Below, piece after piece: positions 7,604-14,441 of a DNA stretch of 64,000 nt. The stretch's first letter is position 1. Each line of letters begins with the position of its first letter. The position numbers and the translations under genes were made by a program. Source of the stretch: Mycolicibacterium brisbanense (GTDB lineage: Bacteria > Actinomycetota > Actinomycetes > Mycobacteriales > Mycobacteriaceae); assembly GCF_001570425.1 (NCBI RefSeq), contig NZ_BCSX01000007.1, positions 163,604 through 227,603 of the forward strand, given 5' to 3'. The notes under the pieces were generated by a model that saw only the letters and a program-made list of their open reading frames with translations, did not search any database and had not been told where the DNA came from.

Positions 7604-8200
7604 TTACTTGGCTGCGGCGGGTTCGACGAAGACGCGGCCGGCTAGCGCGCCGGGGGATTCGTGCAGCACGCCGCCGGTGACGAGGCCGCCGAGGTTGATC
7701 GCCACGTAGCCGACGTCTTCGATGAGTTGTGCGGCGACGGCGTGGGCGTCGTCGTGGTCACTGGAGTGGAACAGCACCTTGGGGGCGCCGTCGACGGTGG
7801 GGCCTTCGTCGTAGCTGGTGGACAGCATGTGGTTGAACGCCTTGACGACCTTCGCGCCCGGCGCCAGGTCTTCGATGACCTCGCTGGAGGTTTTGCCGCC
7901 GGTGTCGGCGCGGGTAAAGCCGGGCATGATGATCGGGTTGTTGGTGTCGACGAGGATCTTGCCCGACAGATCCACCCCAGCCAGTGCGGCGGGGATGTCG
8001 CGCCAGGCGACGGCGACGAAGACGACGTCGCGGGCCGCGGCCTCGGCGGGGGTGCCGACGCTGATGCCGAGCGGTTCGAATGTCTCGGTGAGGGTTTCGG
8101 GGTCGCGGCTGTTGCTGATCAGGACGTCGTGGCCGGCCTTGGCCAACTGGGTGCTGACGGCTTTGCCGATCATGCCGGCGCCGATGAAGCCGATGTTCAT
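7604..8200 (-). CDS. NADPH-dependent F420 reductase-like NAD(P)-binding protein
   Basis: A 198-residue Rossmann protein of the F420-dependent NADP reductase/pyrroline-5-carboxylate reductase-like family. It has MNIGFIGAGMIGKAVSTQLA (GXGXXG), LISNSRDPETL (the NSR that fits NADP phosphate), LVDTNNP and LAPGAKVVKAFNHM. It probably transfers hydride between NADPH and a flavin or deazaflavin partner; the neighbouring LLM enzyme is a plausible consumer. The start ATG 8200 follows gaaggagaccacc. An in-frame upstream GTG (8260) with its own ribosome site would add 20 residues; that segment is a tandem duplication of the start region. Confidence 0.85.
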   Translation of the reverse strand: MNIGFIGAGMIGKAVSTQLAKAGHDVLISNSRDPETLTETFEPLGISVGTPAEAAARDVVFVAVAWRDIPAALAGVDLSGKILVDTNNPIIMPGFTRADTGGKTSSEVIEDLAPGAKVVKAFNHMLSTSYDEGPTVDGAPKVLFHSSDHDDAHAVAAQLIEDVGYVAINLGGLVTGGVLHESPGALAGRVFVEPAAAK

Positions 8201-8276
8201 GGTGGTCTCCTTCTGTGTGTGCTGCCCGATCCACCCGGCGCCGATGAGGCCGATCTTCACGGTGGTCTCCTCTGTA
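8166..8276 (-). repeat. 60-bp tandem duplication of a gene start
   Basis: Bases 8166-8216 and 8226-8276 are near-identical at an offset of exactly 60 bp. Each unit holds a ribosome site (ggagaccacc), a start codon (ATG 8200 or GTG 8260) and the first GXGXXG codons. Because 60 is a multiple of three, the upstream copy reads in frame into the downstream one (VKIGLIGAGWIG, then QHTQKETT, then MNIGFIGAGMIG). Confidence 0.85.
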
Positions 8277-8328
8277 CGCGCGGGTCGCGGGCGGAATGTC
8301 GTTGTCTCGGGCGGTGTGGGGGTGGTGG

Positions 8329-8976
8329 TTAGGCGGTGGCTTCGGTTGCCGGCCAGAGGGTGTCGATCTCGGCCAGGGCGGCGGCGTAGCTCTTTTCGTG
8401 CAGCGGGATTAGGTCGGCCATGGCGGGGTTGACCGGGGCCATGGTGAGTTCGGCCGTGATGACGCGCGGCGCCAGTCCGGTCGGGGACACGCCGGACACG
8501 ATCCACTTGCCGGCGTGGTCCCAGCCCGCACGCGGGGTGCCTTCGCCGTAGCCGCCGCCCTGGCTTTCCAGCACGATGAACTCGGTGTCGCCGAGCAGGC
8601 CGGCGCCGGTGGTCGGGTCGAAGGACAGTCCGGCGGCGATGAGGTGGTCCACCCAGGCCTTCACGATGCTGGGGGCGCCGTAGTTGTAGAGCGGCAGGCC
8701 CAGGATCACGGTGTCGGCAGCCTTGATCTCGTCGATCAGACGCTGGGACAGGGCGAAGGACTCGGCTTGGGCGGGGGTGTGCTGCTCGGCGGGGATGTTT
8801 CGGGCCAGGCCGCTGGCGGCGTCGAAGTGGGGGATCGGCTCGGCGGCCAGGTCGCGGTAGGTCACCGTGCCGCCGGGATGGGCTTGCGCCCAGCGTTGGG
8901 CGGCGTGGGCGCTGAGTTTGCGGCTGATGGACGCGTCGCCCTGGATGGAGGAGTCGATGTGCAGGAGGTGGCTCAC
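8329..8976 (-). CDS. FMN-dependent NADH-azoreductase / NAD(P)H:quinone reductase (AzoR family)
   Basis: Flavodoxin-fold reductase of 215 residues. It has LLHIDSSIQGDASISRKLS (FMN phosphate loop), ADTVILGLPLYNYGAPSIVKAWVDHL (the PLYNYGAP FMN motif) and ESQGGGYGEG (FMN ring contact). AzoR enzymes reduce azo dyes and quinones by two electrons and protect from quinone stress. The start is GTG 8976, preceded by ggaagg. A candidate MarR operator lies 36 nt upstream (9012-9033). The reductase gene follows after 128 nt on the same strand. Confidence 0.9.
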   Translation of the reverse strand: MSHLLHIDSSIQGDASISRKLSAHAAQRWAQAHPGGTVTYRDLAAEPIPHFDAASGLARNIPAEQHTPAQAESFALSQRLIDEIKAADTVILGLPLYNYGAPSIVKAWVDHLIAAGLSFDPTTGAGLLGDTEFIVLESQGGGYGEGTPRAGWDHAGKWIVSGVSPTGLAPRVITAELTMAPVNPAMADLIPLHEKSYAAALAEIDTLWPATEATA

Positions 8977-9011
8977 GGGTCGTGCCTTCCAGTCGATGGA
9001 TCAAGAAGAAT

Positions 9012-9033
9012 TCGTTTGTGTCATGCAAACTAT
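9012..9033. promoter_or_regulatory. Candidate MarR operator 2
   Basis: Core TTTGTG-TCA-TGCAAA (9015-9029). Read on the minus strand it becomes ATAGTTTGCATGACACAAAC followed by GA, sharing the flanks of sites 1 and 3. It lies 36 nt before the GTG of the azoreductase gene. Confidence 0.6.
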
Positions 9034-9155
9034 AACAATCATATGCATCGTCAAGAAATTCCCGTCGTCATTGGTTTGCAAGGTAGCGACCCGGTGAACA
9101 GATGGCGACAGGCGCCGACCCGAGGTGGGTCGACGCCTGCCGCTCAGTTCTCGAG

Positions 9156-10037
9156 TCAAGGTCGGGTGGTCTGCAGACGCCCCAGGAAGGTGCGGATGAG
9201 ACCGCTGATCTCCTCGCCGTGTGTTTCCAGGGCGAAGTGGCCGGCGTCGAGGAGGTGGAATTCGCCGTGAGGTAGGTCGCGCCTGAATGCCTCGGCGCCT
9301 GCGGCGCCGAAGATTTCGTCGTTCCTGCCCCAGGTCACCAGCAGCGGTGGTTGGTGGCTGCGGAAGTACTCCTGGAATGTGGGGTAGCCGTCCAGGTTGA
9401 ACTGGTAGTCCCAGAACAGTTGCAGTTGGGTCGCCGCGTTGCCCTCGCGGTCCAACCCGGCTTGGTCGAGCAGCCAGGTTTCGGGGGCGATCCGGTCGAG
9501 CCGGTCGGCCGGCACACCGTGGGTGTACTGCCAGTGGGTTTTCTCGGCGGTGAGGTATTCGCGCACTGCTCCTTCGTTGGCGGCCCGGTCTTTGGCGTGG
9601 GCGAACAGGATGTCCCAGAACGGTGTGAAGCCCTCCAGGTAGGCGTTTCCGCTCTGGGTGATGATCGCGGTGATCCGTTCGGGGCGGGCGCTGGCGATGC
9701 GCAGGCCGATGGGTGCGCCGTAGTCGTGGATGTAGATCGCGAACCGGTCCAATCCCAGGTGGGTGATGAGCTTTTCGGTGATGTCGGTCAGCCGGTCGAA
9801 GCTGTATGTGAACTCGTCGACCGTGGGCATCGACGACCGCCCGAATCCGATATGGTCGGGCGCGATCAGGTGGAAGCTGTCCGACAGGGAGTCGATCAGG
9901 TTGCGGAACATGTGCGAGCTGGACGGGAAGCCGTGCAGCAGAAGCAGGGTGGGGTTCGCTCTGTCCCCGGCCTCGCGATAGAAGACGTCGAGCCCGTCGA
10001 TCGTCACGGTGTGGTAGCGGGTGCTGAAGGCAGCCAC
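9156..10037 (-). CDS. Alpha/beta hydrolase, haloalkane dehalogenase/epoxide hydrolase type
   Basis: A 293-residue alpha/beta hydrolase. The oxyanion motif is LLLLHGFPSSSHMFR, the nucleophile elbow is IHDYGAPIG (Asp nucleophile, as in epoxide hydrolases and haloalkane dehalogenases, not Ser), a likely acid is in WGRNDEIF and the catalytic His in LLDAGHFALE. The Asp nucleophile argues against a simple esterase. GTG 10037 follows a purine-rich stretch and gives the family start VAAFSTRYHTVTIDGL; an in-frame ATG 10118 would add 27 residues. It is first in the minus-strand series of redox genes. Confidence 0.87.
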   Translation of the reverse strand: MAAFSTRYHTVTIDGLDVFYREAGDRANPTLLLLHGFPSSSHMFRNLIDSLSDSFHLIAPDHIGFGRSSMPTVDEFTYSFDRLTDITEKLITHLGLDRFAIYIHDYGAPIGLRIASARPERITAIITQSGNAYLEGFTPFWDILFAHAKDRAANEGAVREYLTAEKTHWQYTHGVPADRLDRIAPETWLLDQAGLDREGNAATQLQLFWDYQFNLDGYPTFQEYFRSHQPPLLVTWGRNDEIFGAAGAEAFRRDLPHGEFHLLDAGHFALETHGEEISGLIRTFLGRLQTTRP

Positions 10038-10123
10038 GAGGAGCCTCTCTTCCTTGTTGTGGTGGGTGATCCAACTTCGATGCGGAAAAGCGGCTTTCAA
10101 CCAGAACGATTGCCGCACACAGT

Positions 10124-10140
10124 GATCGCCGATGGCGATC
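10124..10140. promoter_or_regulatory. Palindrome upstream of the hydrolase gene
   Basis: Perfect inverted repeat GATCGCC-GAT-GGCGATC between the MarR stop and the hydrolase start. It may be an operator for the hydrolase or part of a double terminator after the MarR gene. Confidence 0.35.
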
Positions 10141-10176
10141 GACTGACCTGACGCCCGACCGTCGAGCGCCAGAAGA

Positions 10177-10195
10177 ACCGAACTGTTAGTTCGGT
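10177..10195 (-). terminator. Hairpin overlapping the MarR stop codon
   Basis: Perfect 8-bp stem ACCGAACT/AGTTCGGT with loop GTT. The MarR stop codon lies in the loop and stem. In the direction of transcription it is followed by TTCTTCT. Confidence 0.5.
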
Positions 10196-10677
10196 GTCCC
10201 CGCCAGCGGGGTGACCATGGGGGCCTGCGGTCCGTCCGCCGCGCCTGCGGCGCACTGCACCGACAGTGCGCGCAGCTGGCTGCGCTGCCCGGTGTCGATG
10301 TCGAACATCCGACACTCCAGGGACGCGACGATCGCCTCGCAGTCCTGCAGCCGCCGCTCCGCGGCGGTGATCACCACGGTGTGGCGGCGCCGATCCTGCG
10401 GGGAGTGGCGACGCTCGACCAACCGGAGCGATTCCAGATCGTTGAGCAGCGCCACGGTGGTCGTCGCGTCCACGCCCAGGGCGTGCCCGAGATCGGACTG
10501 TCCGCGTTCCCCGAACTCCCGCAGCACCGTCAACGCGATCATGTGCCGCGCCTTCAACCCCAGCGGCATCAGCTCGGCCTCCAGCTCGGCACGCAGCCGA
10601 CGAGCCAGGTAATCCAACAGCGGACCCACCACCTCCACCGACGCTCCCAAGTCAAGAACCTCTGGACGATCGTTCAT
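10186..10677 (-). CDS. MarR family transcriptional regulator
   Basis: A 163-residue winged-helix regulator. The core is LKARHMIALTVLREFGERGQ, the recognition helix region LGHALGVDATTTVALLNDLE, and the wing RRHSPQDRRRHTVVITAAERR. It is divergent from the cutinase gene with a candidate operator between them (10722-10743), the standard layout for MarR autoregulation. That same palindrome precedes the LLM and azoreductase genes, so this protein is the best candidate for regulator of the cluster. The start is ATG 10677. The frame stays open upstream, but that stretch is antisense to the cutinase. Confidence 0.88.
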   Translation of the reverse strand: MNDRPEVLDLGASVEVVGPLLDYLARRLRAELEAELMPLGLKARHMIALTVLREFGERGQSDLGHALGVDATTTVALLNDLESLRLVERRHSPQDRRRHTVVITAAERRLQDCEAIVASLECRMFDIDTGQRSQLRALSVQCAAGAADGPQAPMVTPLAGTPN

Positions 10678-10721
10678 TCCAACAATAATACAGGAATAAC
10701 TAGACGATATCACTCGTATTG

Positions 10722-10743
10722 ATAGTTTGCATTCTACAAATGA
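10722..10743. promoter_or_regulatory. Candidate MarR operator 3, between divergent marR and cutinase genes
   Basis: Core TTTGCA-TTC-TACAAA (10726-10740), a perfect Y/R-symmetric half-site pair, with flanks ATAG and TGA as in site 1. It lies 45 nt before the MarR ATG and 35 nt before the cutinase ATG. Confidence 0.65.
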
Positions 10744-10777
10744 ATAGTTGGAACATAGGACCGAGGAAGGGCCCGCC

Positions 10778-11557
10778 ATGACACACACCCCGCTTTCCAC
10801 CCCGCCGGTCCGACGTTCGGACCCCAGCCTGATTCGCACGATGCTGTACTTGCTGGCGTTGGGCGCGGTGGTCGCCGGCCTGCTGATGACGGTGATGCCG
10901 GGCACCGCGCACGCCGAACCGCAGGCCCGAACCAATGCCGTTCCGGCCGCCGTCACCGCCACCGGGTGCGCCGACGTCGAGGTCCTCTTCGCCCGCGGCA
11001 CCTTCGAGGGCCCCGGCGTCGGCAAGGTCGGCCAACCCTTCGTCGACGCTTTGCAACAGCGCCTGCCCGGTCGCACCGTCAACGTCTACGCGGTGAACTA
11101 CCCCGCCTCCCTGGACTTCGCCCGCGCCGCTGACGGCGTCCTCGACGCCGCCACCCACATCCGCGACATCGCCGCCGCCTGCCCCAGCACCGACATCGTG
11201 GTCGGCGGATACTCCCAGGGAGCCGCGGTCAGCGGCTACGTCACCAGCGACACCGTGCCCGCCAACTACCCACTGCCCGAAGGGCTTACCGCAGCCCTGG
11301 CCCCAGCCGTCGCCGATCACGTCGCCGCGGTCGCTCTGTTCGGCAAGCCCTCGGCCGGCATCCTGAATCTGCTGCAGCACGACGCCCCGCCCATCACCAT
11401 CGGCACAGCCTTCGCCGGCAAGACCATCGACCTGTGCGCCGACCAGGACCCCGTATGCGCCGGCGGACTCAACCGCTCCGCCCACAGCGCCTACACCACC
11501 AACGGCATGCCCGCCCAAGCCGCCGACTTCGTGATCACCCGCCTGCACAATCGCTAA
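10778..11557 (+). CDS. Secreted cutinase-family serine esterase
   Basis: A 259-residue cutinase/CULP-type esterase. A long N-terminal hydrophobic segment (LLALGAVVAGLLMTVMPGT) ends in a signal-peptidase-like site AHA|EP. The mature part has VLFARGTFEGPG, the nucleophile elbow VVGGYSQGAAVSG, the Cys-flanked acid loop DLCADQDPVC and the late His in SAHSAY, so the Ser-Asp-His triad is intact. Cutinases hydrolyse lipid esters outside the cell. The start ATG 10778 has gaggaagg upstream. Its promoter shares the candidate operator with the divergent MarR gene, which links a secreted esterase to the redox cluster. Confidence 0.9.
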   Translation: MTHTPLSTPPVRRSDPSLIRTMLYLLALGAVVAGLLMTVMPGTAHAEPQARTNAVPAAVTATGCADVEVLFARGTFEGPGVGKVGQPFVDALQQRLPGRTVNVYAVNYPASLDFARAADGVLDAATHIRDIAAACPSTDIVVGGYSQGAAVSGYVTSDTVPANYPLPEGLTAALAPAVADHVAAVALFGKPSAGILNLLQHDAPPITIGTAFAGKTIDLCADQDPVCAGGLNRSAHSAYTTNGMPAQAADFVITRLHNR

Positions 11558-11595
11558 CCACTCACCGGCCGAATCACGCGGCCACCGGACGGCCC

Positions 11596-11658
11596 CAGGG
11601 CGGCCCACCCCGCCGACGCGCCGAACCCCCACCAGGCGGCCGTCGCCGGGCCGCCCTG
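11596..11658. terminator. GC-rich inverted repeat after the cutinase gene
   Basis: Perfect 11-bp arms cagggcggccc (11596-11606) and gggccgccctg (11648-11658) with a 41-nt loop. It lies between the cutinase stop and the truncated reductase. The long loop makes terminator function uncertain. Confidence 0.35.
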
Positions 11659-11697
11659 GAGGCCCCCCACCCACTACAACGACTCGAGGAGCACCCC

Positions 11698-12201
11698 CTG
11701 AAGATCGGATTCATCGGCGCAGGAGATCTCGCCCAGGCCATCGGCGGCCAACTCGCCGCCGCCGGCCACGACGTCACCCTGTCCAACAGCCGCGGCCCCC
11801 ACACCCTCACCACCGTCGCCGCCGACCTGGGTGTCACCGCCGACACCGTCGCCCAGGCCGCCGCCCACACCGTGGTCTTCCTCGCCGTGAACTGGACCGC
11901 CAACCCCGCCGCCCTCGCCGCGGCCGGCGACCTCACCGGACGCGTCCTCATCGACACCACCAACCCCATCGAAGTCCCGCACTTCCCCAAATACGACCTC
12001 GGTGGCCGCACCTCCAGCGAGATCGTCGGCGACCTGGCCCCCAGCCTTCACCCGTACGCGACAATTTGCGATTCACCCCGCCAACCGCTCGCAATGCTCC
12101 TATTCTGCAATGGCCCTACCTTAGAACCATGCAGCGTAGAACGGAGTGACCAGTGGCATTACCAGGCAACCAGCGCCCGGACGAAGTCGGCAGCCAGCTG
12201 A
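11698..12201 (+). pseudogene. Truncated NADP-binding reductase, paralogue of the gene at 7604-8200
   Basis: From 11698 the frame reads LKIGFIGAGDLAQAIGGQLA, LSNSRGPHTL, LIDTTNP and GGRTSSEIVGDLAP, the same family and motif order as the reductase at 7604-8200. After LAP (about 12040) similarity stops where the paralogue continues GAKVVKAFNHM, and the frame runs on through unrelated sequence and into the permease start to TAG 12199-12201. About 80 C-terminal residues are missing. The start position is CTG, spaced 6 nt from a good gaggag; it is either a rare CTG start or a decayed ATG. The break near 12040 coincides with a drop in GC and looks like a recombination end point. Confidence 0.8.
12119..12128 (-). 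promoter_or_regulatory. Candidate GntR operator upstream of the permease gene
   Basis: Reads GGTTCTAAGG on the minus strand, matching the GTTCTAAC boxes at 14384-14391 and 14425-14432 except at one arm base. It lies 25 nt before the permease GTG. Confidence 0.45.
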
Positions 12202-13640
12202 AGACGGGAGCGATGGGCGTCCGCTCGATTGTGTTCATGGTGGTCGCGACAGCAGCACCGCTGACCGCCATGGCCAGTGCGTTCCCGCTCGCCGTGGCCC
12301 TGGGAAACGGTCTCGGCGCACCGGGGACCTACGTCGTCGTGGCCCTCATCCTTGCGCTCTTTGCCGTCGGCTACGCAGCGATGAGCCGGCACGTGACCAA
12401 CGCGGGAGCGTTCTTCGCCTACGTCACTGTGGGGCTGGGGCGCCGCCTCGGCATGGCCGCCGGGTTCGTCGCCGTCTTGGCGTACAACGTCCTCGTGCTC
12501 TATGTCGTCGGGCTGGTCGGCTACTTCGCCGACAACATCTTTGCGACGGAACTCGGGATTCACGTTCCGTGGCAGGTGTTTTCCTTCGGACTGCTGGCGG
12601 TGGCGCTGGTGGTCGGAATTCGCGGGGTCGAGGTGAACGCCCGCGTGCTGGGTGTGCTGCTGATTCTCGAGACCGGACTGCTATTGCTCGTCGATATCGC
12701 GACGCTGGTCGTGAAAGGACCCGCCGCATATCCCATCAGCTCGCTGAGTCCCACCGAAATCTTCAGCGGCGCAGTCGGAATCGGGTTCATGTTCGTCTTC
12801 ATCTCGTTCATCGGCTTTGAGGCGACCGCCATTTTCGGCGAAGAAGCGCGCGACCCTCGACGCACCGTGCCGCGTGCGACGAAGCTCGCGATCGCGTTCA
12901 TCGGCATCGTGTACCTCCTGTCGTCGTGGTCGCTGATCGCGGCGTCCGGTGGCAGCGAAGCACCCGCGGCGGCCGCCGCAGACCCCGGGAACTTCGTGTT
13001 CAACGCCGCCCATGCCGTGCTGGGTGGCTGGTCGACGCACGTGATGAGCTGGCTGCTGCTGACCAGCCTGATCGCCGTTCTGTTCGCCTTACACGGCATG
13101 GCCACCAGGTACCTGATGGCGTTCGGCCGCGAAGGGGTGCTGCCGCGCCCGCTGGGCCGCACGCATCCCCGTTATCGCACACCGCATATCGCCGCATGCA
13201 CGCAGGCGCTGGTCGTCGCAATCGCGGTCGTCGGTTACTCACTGGCCGGGGCCGACCCCTACCTCGACCTCGGCAACCAAACCGCCGGGCTCGGTGCGCT
13301 CGGGGTGATCGCTCTGATGGGGACAACCTCGATTGCCGTTATCGGTTTCTTCCTGCGGCGATCCGATCGGCATTGGTGGACGCATCTCGTCGCGCCGGCG
13401 CTGGCCGCCGGGGGCCTGTTCTGCGGGTGCTACCTGATCATCGACAACTACCCCCTGCTGACCGGCAGTGATTCGGCCATCGTCAATTCGATGCCGTGGC
13501 TGCTGGTGGCCGTCGCGCTCATCGGCTACATCGTCGGCGCTGTGCGGCCGCTGCGCACCAACCTCGACGTCTTCGGCACAGGCACGATCAGCGAAGCGCC
13601 ACAGGAGAACCGCGTCTCGCCATCGCTGGGCGACAGCTAA
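12153..13640 (+). CDS. APC family amino acid/amine permease
   Basis: Cytoplasmic membrane transporter of 495 residues and about 12 helices. The first helix region VRSIVFMVVATAAPLTAMA is the usual APC motif; FISFIGFEATAIFGEEARDPRRTVPRAT is the consensus amphipathic stretch between TM6 and TM7. GTG 12153 follows cggagtgacca. Substrate cannot be read from sequence; its place beside a gamma-glutamyl ligase and a PuuD-like hydrolase suggests uptake of an amine or amino alcohol. Its stop overlaps the stop of the convergent GntR gene by 4 nt. Its upstream region is the chimeric junction after the truncated reductase. Confidence 0.88.
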   Translation: MALPGNQRPDEVGSQLKTGAMGVRSIVFMVVATAAPLTAMASAFPLAVALGNGLGAPGTYVVVALILALFAVGYAAMSRHVTNAGAFFAYVTVGLGRRLGMAAGFVAVLAYNVLVLYVVGLVGYFADNIFATELGIHVPWQVFSFGLLAVALVVGIRGVEVNARVLGVLLILETGLLLLVDIATLVVKGPAAYPISSLSPTEIFSGAVGIGFMFVFISFIGFEATAIFGEEARDPRRTVPRATKLAIAFIGIVYLLSSWSLIAASGGSEAPAAAAADPGNFVFNAAHAVLGGWSTHVMSWLLLTSLIAVLFALHGMATRYLMAFGREGVLPRPLGRTHPRYRTPHIAACTQALVVAIAVVGYSLAGADPYLDLGNQTAGLGALGVIALMGTTSIAVIGFFLRRSDRHWWTHLVAPALAAGGLFCGCYLIIDNYPLLTGSDSAIVNSMPWLLVAVALIGYIVGAVRPLRTNLDVFGTGTISEAPQENRVSPSLGDS

Positions 13641-14374
13641 TCGGCACTCGGCAGTGGATGCGGCCCGACCGCATCCACTGCGTTCTTGCCGAAGATCAGC
13701 AGCTCCAACTCCTCGCGCGTCTGCTCGAGGTGGTCCTCCATGGCGCGACGAGCCCGATCGGCATCCCCGTCGCGGACGGCCTCGTATACCGCGAGATGAC
13801 CGGCCCGGCTCGATTCGACGACCTCGGTGTAGACCAGCGCGTCCAGCGGCGCGAACATCTCCCCGCGGGCACTGGCGATGGCCGATTCCAGCCGCGGATT
13901 ACGAGCGGCCTGGGCCAGGGCCGCATGAAAACGGGCATCGCTGTTGCGGAACGACACTCGCGAATCCGATGTCGACATCTCCTCGATCGCCGCTGCCATC
14001 GCCTCGAGTTCCGCGTCGGTGCGTCGAGTGGCCGCAAGCTTTGCCGCCTGGCCTTCCAGACCGATCCGCAAGTCCAGGATGTCCGTGACGTCACCCACGC
14101 CGCTGCGTATCTCGCTGAGCCAGTTCCGGTACGGCAGATCGAGTTGCGTCACGAAGGTGCCGCCGGTGGCACCCCGGCGCACCTCGACATAGCCTCCCGC
14201 CTGCAGCAGGCGAAGGGCTTCCCGAACGCTGACCCGGCCGACGCCCATCTGCTTGGCGAGATCGCGCTCCGCAGGCAACCGGTCGCCGGGGCTGAGTTCA
14301 CCCGCGCGGATGCGTGCGCGCAGCCGCCGAGCGATGTCAGTGGTGACGGTCGGGGCTCCGAGGTCAAGGTCCAT
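13637..14374 (-). CDS. GntR/FadR family transcriptional regulator
   Basis: A 245-residue FadR-type regulator. The N-terminal winged helix has IRAGELSPGDRLPAERDLAK and GVGRVSVREALRLLQAGGYV. The C-terminal FCD helical bundle has ILDLRIGLEGQAAKLAA, a metal-site-like Asp/His pattern (DARFHAAL; AGHLAVYEAVRDGDADRARRAMEDHL). It is divergent from the puuD-like gene. GTTCTAAC boxes lie in the shared promoter and before the permease, so it probably represses the catabolic operon until a pathway metabolite binds. ATG 14374 is preferred to TTG 14383. Confidence 0.9.
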   Translation of the reverse strand: MDLDLGAPTVTTDIARRLRARIRAGELSPGDRLPAERDLAKQMGVGRVSVREALRLLQAGGYVEVRRGATGGTFVTQLDLPYRNWLSEIRSGVGDVTDILDLRIGLEGQAAKLAATRRTDAELEAMAAAIEEMSTSDSRVSFRNSDARFHAALAQAARNPRLESAIASARGEMFAPLDALVYTEVVESSRAGHLAVYEAVRDGDADRARRAMEDHLEQTREELELLIFGKNAVDAVGPHPLPSAD

Positions 14375-14383
14375 AGGTATCAA

Positions 14384-14433
14384 GTTAGAACGTTAGGCGG
14401 CGGCATTGACGAAACACGCCAATGGTTCTAACC
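14384..14433. promoter_or_regulatory. Divergent promoter with paired GTTCTAAC operators
   Basis: GTTAGAAC (14384-14391) and GTTCTAAC (14425-14432) form an inverted pair 33 nt apart; the second sits in the palindrome GGTT-CT-AACC. A SigA-like promoter TTGACG (14406-14411), 17-nt spacer and TAACCT (14429-14434) overlaps the second box and would start transcription at or next to ATG 14442, giving a leaderless mRNA. Confidence 0.5.
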
Positions 14434-14441
14434 TCAGTCCA

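Noticed and set aside
3700..12100. Prophage or integrative element
   Set aside because: No integrase, transposase, tRNA attachment site or phage structural gene was found. Accessory status rests on gene content, repeats and the truncated paralogue only.
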